From the NCBI GenBank assembly GCA_963281255.1, contig OY725495.1:4030001-4094000 (forward strand): a stretch of 64,000 nucleotides of DNA, written 5' to 3'. Positions 41,301 through 53,300 of this stretch are shown piece after piece. How positions within the stretch are numbered: position 1 is the first letter of the stretch; each line of letters starts with the position of its first letter. The translations under genes were made by a program, and so were the position numbers. Source of the DNA: Aphrocallistes beatrix. Lineage: Eukaryota > Porifera > Hexactinellida > Sceptrulophora > Aphrocallistidae. The notes beneath the pieces are model-generated. The model was not told the DNA's origin and did no database searches. It saw only the letters and a list, made by a program, of their open reading frames with translations.

Positions 41301-44300
41301 AACAATCAATTGTATTCGTTATTTACTTTCATAATGTAATTCAAACATTTGACAATAATTATGTGAAATATCTTGTTTTATTCTACATAGGAGGAAAATC
41401 ATTTAAGGGATATATAACAGAATCATAACCACTTAACAGCACAAAATCCGAATCTGAATCTAAATCCTTATTTGAGCCCAAACCTGACTACATTCTATTA
41501 ATTAATTAATAACCCGGGCACGTCCAGGAATGTTGAAGTGAAAGTGAAAGTTAATTGAAAGTAAACTGAAAGTGAAAATGAAAGTGGTCATTTCTATTTA
41601 TACCTTTGACCCCAAGTATTCCTCGGGTTTTAAAAGTACAGAATAAAAAATATAAAGCCTAAGCCTGAACCTGAACCTGAACCTGATTCAACTCTGTGCT
41701 AAACATCCAGAACAGCTTCATGCTCCTTATCTCAAGCTTGGAGAGAGATAATCCCAGAAAATTTAGACAAAATCATAGCAAGTACTTAAATGGCACTATT
41801 AATAATATATTGAAGTGATGGAGTACAATTGGAAAGTTACTTGTAATATAGTATTTGGTAAAAAAGTTACAAGATTTGCTAATAGAACAACGTTAAAATA
41901 TCTCAGCATAAGATTGTAGAGATGTAAAATTAATCAACAATTATAGGCTCACTGCCATCCTTTCTTATTTGAAGTTTACATCTGAAGAATATTTTCATCC
42001 TTACTATTAAAACTCGATTAATATTTATTTGTGTATATATATATATATATATACGTGTATATACGTATATATACACTACCCGGACAAAAGTATTCGACCA
42101 CCACGAAAACTTCCATACAAATAGTATTAAATTAGATCTATTAAAAAAGGAATATGTCCTTAAACAATAGAAAATACTCTTTTTTTAGTTTCAATTCGTA
42201 ATCTACACATTCTAATTACTCATAATTGAGAGTTTCAACTCAATTACTTATTCTTATGTAGAAAATTATCAACCTATGCCACTTTGTGTCACTAAACGCC
42301 ATCATATATAATGGCTGTTACTTGGGACGAGTAGCATCAAGTATCAAATGTTGATATTTATTAACTTGGGAGTTAGTAATCAAGCTGAGGCTATCAATTA
42401 TCCTTACTATTAAAACTCGATGATTGTATATATATATATATCTGTAACGAATTGATTGAAGAAACTGCCGGGCGCAGAAGGCTGATTTTTGGCATGTGGG
42501 AGTCTTTTGGCTATGGCTCCAGTAAGTTCTGAGCTCAGACGAAAATGTCGACTCATCATGGAATTATGACGTCATTGTCACCTTTTTAAAAGTTAAGCAA
42601 TACAGTTATTCGAGCATAACTCAGCCATTATAGGAGATAGAAGGTTGAAATTTTAATAGAATCTGTATACTAACATGCCTCACATATGATACAACTATCA
42701 TCAAAAAATGATGACTCATCACTTTGCTATGACGTCATCATTACTCATCAAAATTTTAAAAATTGACAAATTTGGTGTTTTTTCGAGTGATATCGATTTT
42801 AAAACTAAGATGGACATATTTAGAGATGATATATCCCGTTTAATTAACCAATGTCACCTCCAGGCGACCGAAGGGAGCCTCCGGCGGACACAAAGTGTCC
42901 GCCAGCCGCGCAGCGCAAGCAAGCGCGAAGCGCGCTTGTAAACAATTAGAATGTGTAGTTTACGAATTTGAAGTTTGAGCACATTTTCCTTTATGAATAG
43001 ACCCACTTTAATACTATTTGTATGGCGGTTTCTGTGGTGGTCGAATACTTTTGTCCGGGTACTGTATATATCTATATCTGTAACGAATTGATTGAAGAAA
43101 CTGCCGGTCATAGAAAGCTGAGTTTTGGCATGTGGGGGTCTTTTGGCTATGACTCCACTAAGTTCTGAGCTCAGAGCAAAATGTCGACTCATCATGGAAT
43201 TATGACGTCACTGTCACATTAAAAGTTAAGCAACAGAGTTATTCGAGCATAACTCAGCCATTATAGGAGATAGGAGGCTGAAATTTTAATAGAATCTATA
43301 TACTAACATACCTCACATATGATGTAACTATCATCAAAAAATAATGACTCATCACTTTGTTATGACGTCATCATTACTCATCAAAATTTTAAAGTTTGAT
43401 AAATTTGGTGATTTTTCGTGCGATATCGATTATAACAGTAGGGCAGATGTATTTAGAGATGTTATCTCCTATATAATTAATCAATGGTGACTGCAGGCGA
43501 CCGAAGAGAATCTCCGGCAGACACGAAGTGTCCGCCAGCCACGCAGCGCAAGCAAGCGAAGCGCGCTTGTAAATAATAAATACATATGTAAACTACGCAA
43601 CACCAATTAAATTAAGTGTATTAGATTTGAGATTACGTCACAATCTACACTGGTGTTGATACAGCAAATATTGAAATATGTACCATACGAATGAACTTTT
43701 GACAAATTCATTAATACAACCAATATATCTATAAATCGAATTTCTGCAGTAGAGACTTCATGGATTGTTGTTGCTATTTTGGTACAAGAACTGAGATTCG
43801 ATTTCAGTAGTTAAAAGGGATACAAATCTTCAAAAGAAATAGAGAACATCGTCTTGTACTAGATGATATCAATTTCAGTGTAATATATGTACTACAATAT
43901 GCATTTGTGTATGTATAAATAGGACTCAACTAATTAATCTTACATTTTATAACTGAGATGGCTAGCAACAAGACTTACAATGGAATTGATTTGATAGAAC
44001 AACTTCTATTTATAGAAACAAAGAAAGGTGAGTTTAGAGGATTTAAACAAGATTTTCTATTAACTAGTTTGCACGAAGTAGAAAAGGAATTCTATGTTTG
44101 TTCGAAATGTAACGGACTTATGAGAAACGCTTGTCAAATCGGAGAAGAACAGATGTTAGTTTGTGAGTTGTGTGCGGACCAAGGAGACAAGCCTCTACCG
44201 ATGGCGAAGTCAAGAAAGAAAATCTCAGAACTGAGAACGAAATGTCCTTTGGAAACTAGAGGCTGTGGGTGGAAAGGAACAATTGCTGAGATCGAAATAC

Positions 44301-47300
44301 ATCTAAACGCGTGTTCAGAATTCATAATTGAATGCACTAACAAGTGTGATGTGATAATGAAGAGATCTGAACTGACGAAACATTGCATGAATGAGTGTGA
44401 GAATCGAGAAGTCAACTGTCAACATTGCAAAGTCCAAATGAAATATAAAGAATTGGGAAAACATTACTCAATCTGCATTGAGTTTCCTTCGAAGTGTCCT
44501 AATGAATGTTTGAAAGGTCTCCCGCGAAAGGAATTAAAAGCACATATTGAAAATGACTGTCCTAACACAATAATATAATGTCCTTATAAGGAGGTGGGAT
44601 GTGAAGAGACGATGAAACGTAGAGATGTGGAAGAGCATGAGAAGATATACGAATTGAAACATCTTAGAATGACTGTACACTATTTCTCAAATAAAACTGA
44701 TCAAATAGAAAAGAATTGTAAATCTCAAATCGATCAAAATGAAAAGAAACGCAAATCTCAAATCGATCAGAATGAAAAGAAATATAAATCTCAAATCGAT
44801 CAAATAGAAAAGAAATGGATATCTCAAATCGATCAAAATGATAAGAAATATAAATCTCAAATTGATCAAATAGAAAATAATTGCAGATGTCAAATCAATC
44901 AAAATAAAAAGAAATGGATATCTCAAATTGAACAAATAGAAAAGAATTGTAAATCTCAAATCGATCAAAATGAAAAGAAATGGATATCTCAAATTGAACA
45001 AATAGAAAAGAATTGTAAATCTCAAATCGATCAAAATGAAAAGAAATGGATATCTCAAATCGATCAAAATGATAATAAATATAAATCTCAAATTGATCAA
45101 ATAGAAAAGAAATGGATATCTCAAATCGATCAAATGGAAAAGAAATGGATATCTCAAATCGATCAAATGGAAAAGAATTGCAAATGTCAAATCGATCAAA
45201 TAGAAAATAATTTCAAATCTCAAATCGATCAAATGGAAAAGAATTGCAAATGTCAAATCGATCAAATAGAAAATAATTTCAAATCTCAAATTGATCAAAT
45301 AGAAAAGAATTGCAAATCTCATGAACGGACTTGTGAGCAATTCATTGAAAAACTGAAGCTTGAAAATGAAAGTCTAAAGACAGAAGAGAAAAATCTCGAA
45401 ACAAAGTTGAATAGAACGGAAACAAGTTCGAGGTTTCAAGAACAAACTTACAAAAGTCTGGAGTACAGCAGCCAGAGAATACATGATAGAGCTCTACACA
45501 AAATACCTAATCAAGAAAAAGTGATAAGGTGGCCCAATCCCATTCCTAACCCGTACATGAATATAAATCCACTCATATCATTCGACAGCCACGAATACAC
45601 TCTGCCTTTTTCGAAGGCGGCGATTAAAGAGACAATAACCGAAAGCAAGAAATGAACAATTCTCCTTGGTGGTACTATGGATAATACTCAAGAGTAATAG
45701 TACACTCACTCTGAGGAGACAACAAATATTTACGTATCTTAAACTAATAACATTCAATCTTACATTGTTACTTTATATATCCTATAACAATCGATTGTGA
45801 TTGGTTATTTATTTTCATAATGTAATTCAAACATTTGACAATAATTATGCGTGTGAAATATCTTGTTTATTCTACATAGTACGAAATCATTTGAATGCCA
45901 TAACAGAGTTGAAATCAAGCCTACTTTAAGAATCCAATAACACATACTCGAACCAGAATCTGAATCCTTGTTTGGCCCAAACATGACATGACTTTACTTT
46001 ATACGTATATTTTGAGTATATATTCTACTGTCAGTCCAACCTGAAAATTTGTCAATTTTAAAAATGTTTGATACATAATGATGACACTATAACAGTGATG
46101 AGTCATCATCTTTTGATGATAGTTGTATAATATGTAAGATATATTAATATACAAATTCTATGAAAATCTCAGCCTTCTATCACTTAAAATGGCTGAGTTA
46201 TGGTCGAAAAACTGAAATTTCATATAATAAAAAAGGTGGCAGCAATGACGTCATAATTCTATGATGAGTCGACATTTTCGTCTGAGCTTGTGGAGCTATA
46301 GCCAAAAATCAGCTTTCTGTGCCTGGTAGTTTCTTCAATATACATACAGTAGAACTCGGCTAGTACATACTCAGGATAATAGGTTCTTCGGTTTAGTACG
46401 AACTCATTTCTCTGAACCAAAATCAATCTAGAATATACAAGTAGATTTCTTTGTGGTACAAACTCGGGTAGTACGTACTTATGGATAGTACGTACTAATA
46501 ATTCCTTCCCGAAGGGGTACGTCTTATCCGAGTTCTACTATATACAAACATTAATCGAGTTTTAATAGTAAGGACGTATGATCTTTCGAAAAATTCATCA
46601 CTCCAACCAATATATCAATAAATTGAATATCTACAGTAGAGACTTCATGGAATGTTGTCCTTAATTAAAGGTACAAGAACTGAGATCTGGACTTAGTAGT
46701 CAAGAAGGATACAACTCTGCAAAAGAAATAGAATACATCGTCTCGTGTGATGATATCAATATCAATATCAATATCAGTGTAATACAATATGCATTTGTAT
46801 GTGTATAAATAGGACTTAACTAACAATCTTACATTTTATAACTGAGATGGCTAGCAACAAGACTTACAATGGAATTGATTTGATAGAACAACTTCTATTT
46901 ATAGAAACTAAGAAAGGTGAGTTTAGAGGATTTAAACTAGATTTTCTATTAACTAGTTTGAACGAGGTAGAAAAGGAATTCTATGTTTGTACGAAATGTA
47001 ACGGACTCATGAGAAACGCTTGTCAGATCGGAGAAGAACAGATGTTTGTTTGTGAGTTGTGTGCGGAACAAGGAGACAAACCTCTACCGATGGCGAAGTC
47101 AAGAAAGAAAATCTCAGAACTGAGAACAAAGTGTCCTTTGGAAACTAGAGGATGTGGGTGGAAAGGAACAATTGCTGAGATCGAAATACATCTAAACGCG
47201 TGCACAGAATTCATAATTGAATGCACTAACAAGTGTGATGTGATAATGAAGCGATCTGAACTGAGGAAACATTGCATGAATGAGTGTGAGAATCGAGAAG

Positions 47301-50300
47301 TCAACTGTCAACATTGCAAAGCCAAAATGAAATATAAAGAATTGGAAAACCATTACTCAACTTGTATTGAGTTTCCCTTAAAGTGTCCTAACAAATGTTT
47401 TAAAAGTCTAACTCGGAAAGAAGTGGAGTTGCATGTTCAAAACGAATGTCCCAACACTGTATTGAATTGTGCAAATAAATGTGGCATAAAACGAATACGA
47501 TGTGAAATGCAAAATCACTGCAAAAACGAATGTCAGAATCGAAACATCAACTGCAAACATTGTAAAGTAATCATAGTATTCAAAGAACTATACACCCATA
47601 ACAAAACATGTCCAGAATTCCAACTAATGTGTCCTAATGAATGTTTGAAAGATCTCACTCGAAAGGAATTAGAGAAACATATTGAAAATGAGTGTCCTAA
47701 CACAACAGTAGAATGTCCTTATAAGGAAGTGGGATGTGAAGAAGCGATGAAACGTAGAGATGTGGAAGAGCATGAGAAGAGATACGAATTGAAACATATT
47801 AGAATGACTTTACAATGCTTCTCAAATAAAACTCATCAAATAGAAAATAATTGCAAAACTCAAATCGGTCAAAATGAAAAGAACTGCAAATCTCAAATCG
47901 ATCAAATAGAAAAGAATTGCAAATCTCAAATTGATCAAATAGAAAAGAATTGCAAATCTCATGAACAGACTTGTGAGCTAGTCATTGAAAAACTGAATAT
48001 TGAAAATGAAAATCTAAAGACTAAAGGGAAAAATGTCGAGATAAAGTTGGTAGAAATGGAAAATAAAGTAAAAGAATTGACAGAAGAAATATCCTATCCA
48101 GTTGTGCTAAGAGATGAAATACCAAAAGAAAAACTGAAATATTTACAAAGTCACTTACAAGATAATGATCCCGCGCTTCATTCTACTAGAGAAATGGTCA
48201 ACCCCGGACTCCGTTTATTCAAACCCTATCTACACCAAAGATATCAACCCCAAGCTACAATGCAGCCAGGCAGAAGTATATATGACAAACATTTCCAAAA
48301 TAAACCTAATAAAGCCCAAAAATCCAAATCAAAAATTGAGAATACTCAGCCCCAACCCAGCGATGATCCAGGAACAAAAGAAGAAGAAGTAATGGAAATA
48401 TATAGAAATAGTTTCCGTTATAATCAGGGTCAGCTCAAAATACAGTTTGAATACGTAAAAGCTCAAGAATTGATTGCAGCTATCATAATCGAACGAGGAT
48501 ATACCGAAAAGGGTAGACGAGTAGAAACTAAATTTAAATTCATAATTCTTGACAGGAAGAATATTCACGAATCTCCTGTATTTGAATCGATTGAATCGCC
48601 TTCGTCAGCAGGTGTATATCTCATAGCAGAAATTCCTAAAGATTTGATACTCGAAGAAAGATTTCGAAATGTAAACAACTCAGTATCATTCATTATCCAA
48701 AAGCAAGAAAACAATTTACCTTGGTGGTATATGGACAATACTCAAGAGAAATAGTACACTCACTTGAGACAACAAATATTTACGTTCTTAAACTAATAAC
48801 ATTCCATCTTGCATTGTTACTTATATATATCCTATAACAATCGATTGTTTTCTTACGAACCTTCATAATTCAAATTTGACAATTATTATGTGTGAATATA
48901 TTGCTTTATTCTACATTGTTATCATTCAATCTTACATTGTTACTTTATATATCCTATAGCAATCGATTGTATTCGTTATTTACTTGACAATAATTATGTG
49001 TTAAATATCTTGTTTATTCTACACCATTCGAATGCCATAACAGAGTTGAAATCGGGTCCACTTATAAGAACTCAACAATTCAAAACTCCAACCTTTTTAT
49101 TTAAATTCATATTTGGGCCCAAACCTGACCCAATTATATATATATAAATATATGGTGTAACAAAAGTGTTGTCACATTTCATCTTAGCACAAATTTAATA
49201 GGTACAAGTAAACAAACATTTGATAATGGGAAAGGAAAAGTGTATTTCGCAAATGCTGTGATGTCACAAAATATAGTAATGCGTGATAGCTAACGACAGA
49301 CTAAGAGTTTTGTATTTGATTATTTTGGTTCGATATCAATCAATCAAGCATATTGATGAATAATCTAGGGTGAGAACACTTTTGTTACATCCTGTACATA
49401 TATTCTACTGTAATCCCAACCTGAACCCGATTCAACTCTGTGCCTAAACATATTCAAAATACAAATTCGGAGATAGATAATCCCAGAAAAGTTAGACCAA
49501 TCCATAAGTATTCTAAATGACACTTTTAGTAAATGCATATGGATACTACTTTTCATCAGATGGTATGTACAATTTTGTAACTAGAAGTAACAATCAAGAA
49601 CTATAGATACATGTCATCTATGCTCCGAGACAAGGAATAATGACACCCCTGATCTAACGTAATAGGAAAACATAAAGCAGTAGAAAGAGTCCAAAAACTT
49701 GGAGAAAATATTTTCATTGCTCTAAACACTATTTTTTACTATTTACATATTTACCATATTTATCGTACTCTATTATGTGTGTAGTATAAATTATAGTGAA
49801 TTACTACTATTAAATAACACAGTAATATGCTAAATTTGTAAATCTGATCAGTCTCTAATTCACATTTAATTCTGTGTAGAGTTACAACATTCTACACGTA
49901 CTAAAAAATCTCACGTCTGTACTATCTTACGTTTGCTAATGTTATACGTAATCACAGATTAATTTATGTTTGCTAGTAGAATCTATTTATAGGTTGAAAT
50001 ATATACACACATAAGCATAACATGGTCTGAAATAGTATGTACAACTTCAAAGTATAAATAGCTAGAATTTCAGTTGATCACAAAATTAGCATTGAGATGG
50101 CCAGCAAGAAGACTTATAATGCTATTGACTGGAAGGAACAACTCGTTTCAATTGAATTTAAGAAAGGAGAGTTCCGGGGTTTCAAACAGGATTTGTTAGA
50201 AATCAGTTTGAGTGAGTTAGAAAGTGAATACTATGTCTGTACGAGGTGTGAAGGACTGATGAGAAACGCTTGTTCCATCGGAGAAGAGCAAACTCCAGTC

Positions 50301-53300
50301 TGTCAGACTTGCACTCGACAAGGGGAGAATCCTCAAATAATGGCGAAGTCAAGAAAGAAGATCCCAGAGCTAAGAGCAAGATGTCCACTGGAGAGGAGAG
50401 ACTGTGTTTGGAAGGGAAATATTAGAGAAGTAGAAGCACACTTGGATGAGTGTCCAGAATTCTTAGTTTACTGCAATAACTCATGCAGCGAAATACTGAA
50501 ACGATCTGAACTCGCGAATCATTGCAAAACTGAGTGTGAATGCCGCGAAATAAAGTGCCATTATTGTAGCATTGCAATCTTATTCAAATAAATAGAAACC
50601 CATTACAATATCTGTCTGCATTATCAGCTGGTCTGTCCGAATGGCTGTTCTAAAAGCATAATTCGGAGAGAAATAGATTCCCATTTCGAAATGGAATGTC
50701 CTAATACGCTGGTTGAGTGCCCGCACAAGAAGATGGGGTGTGAAGAGAGGGTGAAGCGATGTGAGTTAGAGGAACACAAAACACAGTTTGGATCCAAGCA
50801 CTTAGAACTGAGTACTCTCTATGCAGTTAGTAAGGTGGAGATGTTTGAAATTAAACTTAAGAGAACAGAGCTGGAAAACGCGAAACTTAACACGAGAAAT
50901 GCAGAACTAACTAATGAGTTGAAATTTCTTCGAGATACGATCAGAAAAATGGATTCCAAAATTGAGAAATTCCTTTTCCCAGTCGTATTGAAAGATGAAA
51001 TCAATGGAAGGTTGATTGATTACATCGATAAAACTTCAAGAGGTTCTTTCTATGAACCCGCATCCTGTCATAACTTTTTATCGAATCAAATAAATTTTTT
51101 CCTGAATTATCACTACGCAAGAATACAAAAATTAATGGTTGCGACAATACGAATTAAGTTAGATAAGGATAAGATAGTCAATGTGAAATGGCCATTCAGG
51201 GCTAAGTTCAAACTAACAATCGTGGACAGAGAAGAAGCAGAGAGTTCGTTAGTATTTGAAACAGGAGAACAGGAGCTACAACCGAAGAGTAAGGAGATGA
51301 TCTCGGGTATGGATGAGGCCACTCTAGCTGAGATACCTGGAGCTGTATTGACTGAAAAAAGATTCAGGGATGCAGGAAACAGAAAAATATTAAAGTACTT
51401 TAATTCTAAACGTTTCAGTTTTGCTATGTTAAATAGGTTGCTATGCTTGTCTTTACAATTGTCTGATTATCCAGTGCACTGCCTGTACTAAGATTATGTG
51501 GTCGTTATTATATGCTATGAACATAGTATCTTATTTGGGTCACTTTACCTTAGTGCAGCTCCTATAAAGGGAGATGCTCTTATGTAGATGGTAACCGCAA
51601 AATCCTGCGGAATTATTAGAGTTTAGCTATGTAGAATTGTGCAATTAATATTGGATAAAGTGGGTTGAATAAGTTGGTAATTACAAATAAGTTGTTTGTG
51701 GTTGGTAAATCGAGCAGTTTGAGTTTAGGTCTTTCATATGGAATGCTTGTATTGGATGATCATGAAGGTAAAAATGTTGTTATAGAGGAACTCATGAATG
51801 CGAAGATACACATTATTAAATTCAATATTATACATGTTCTTTCCCGGTTCAACATCTACCAGCATTACTATAGCTGAACACTTCGTTATGTATCTCAGAT
51901 CTTTATATAATAAAACAGTACTAACGAATAAATTATAGAAAATAACTGAACTAGGAGAGAGAGAGAGAAAGTAAAAATCAAAAAATGGAGAAAAAGAAAT
52001 TTATACAAACATGTCAACGCATTTACGACATAAAAGTTAATAAACATGCAACACAAATAAATGTAACTAACCTGCAGTGCATCCTGTATATTCCTGTCCA
52101 CTTCATTCAATATGTCCTTACTGGGGCCTCTCAGCATAATCGTGCATGCTTTCGGGTTCTTGCATTGAACAAGAAAACTGAAGTACTCATCTCCGATTTT
52201 CCTAATCTCAAACAGTCCACAGCCCGTGCCAACGTCCTCCTCTTTCAGATCAGAGGTGTCGCTGGCGATATTGGCGCCCACAGCTCGTGCCACTCTGTTG
52301 CAATCAGATTTTTTGAGGCGGCGTAAACAAGAAATGTTGTTCTTGACAAGGAAGTGTTGAGCTAAGTCTGAGACACCTTTCTCAGTGATCACGAGATCAG
52401 GCTTGAGAACTATAATCTCGTCGCACTGCTTCTTCACTGCCTCTTCTTCTAGCTGCAAGATACGCATGAAGTCTTCCTCCTTGAACATCTCGATGTTAGT
52501 CTGACTCTCTCCCTAAACCAGCACAGCTCATACACAGCAGTCTAGCCGCATTCAGAATGTAAGTACAACAAAGTTAGCCTATTTCACGCATAATTCTGTT
52601 TCAAACGCGTTTAAATGATTTAATCGCGTTTGAAACGTAATAAAATATTGAAATGAACTTTCAAATTCAATATTAAACAATTACAAATTGAATTAATGTA
52701 TCTACCCCTCACATAGATATACAGTAGAACTCGGTTAGTACGTACTCGGGATACAACGTACTTCGGTTTAGTACGTACTCATTTCTCTGAACCAGAATTC
52801 ATTTATTATATAGATTCCTATGTAATATCAACTCGGTTAGAACGTACTTACAGATAGTACGTACTAACCGAGTTCTCTGTACATGTAGTTAAAAAAATTA
52901 ACATAATTTCTAGCAACAGAGCCAGTAGGATACCTTCTTGTACTCGAGGGGGCAATCTAGCAAGATGACTCTGGGGTTGTTTATCTTTCTGCTCATCTTA
53001 GGATGTACTACGTCTTTGTTGATCAGAATACCATCCAGAACTCTGGAGTCTTCCATGGAACCCCCGGGGATCTTCTCCACGCGAGCGTAGCGCTTGATAT
53101 CGATCTCTTTCCGTCCGTTCTCTTCCAGAGAGACTGTCTGAACGGCGTCCAGTGCTATCTCACACACTTGGTGAGACCATCTCTTCACCATCTGAGAAGT
53201 AGACAAGATTAAGCTTGTTATTAATAACCCACAAAACAGTTCAGTTATGAATTGTGCTTACTAATAGCACATCTCAGGATAACTTTACTGAACTCACAGG

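Larger units (their letters stand above)
3082..52071 (-). other. Giant intron 4 of CCT3 containing the T1-T17 array
   Basis: GT donor (GTTAGT) at 52071 and TTAG acceptor next to 3081 on the minus strand. The interval holds all 17 TRAF-like loci and most transposon copies of the window. It is over 100 times longer than the other CCT3 introns. Sixteen of the 17 nested loci are antisense to CCT3. Confidence 0.85.

Noticed and set aside
42401-43570. Family A/B repeats as Helitrons
   Set aside because: GC hairpin near the 3' end fits, but the CTRR terminus and A/T target signature are not visible; left unclassified.
44576-50591. Recoded TAA as Glu because two genes have GAA-to-TAA changes
   Set aside because: Other array genes and T1 end normally at TAA, so a non-standard code is not supported.
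51665-51877. Short plus-strand frame before CCT3 exon 4
   Set aside because: No recognisable motif or promoter; probably chance.
3082-52071. Reading the two CCT3 exon groups as two separate pseudogene pieces or an assembly chimera
   Set aside because: They join at adjacent residues in the same phase with intact splice signals, no overlap and no missing residues. A chimera cannot be fully excluded without long reads.
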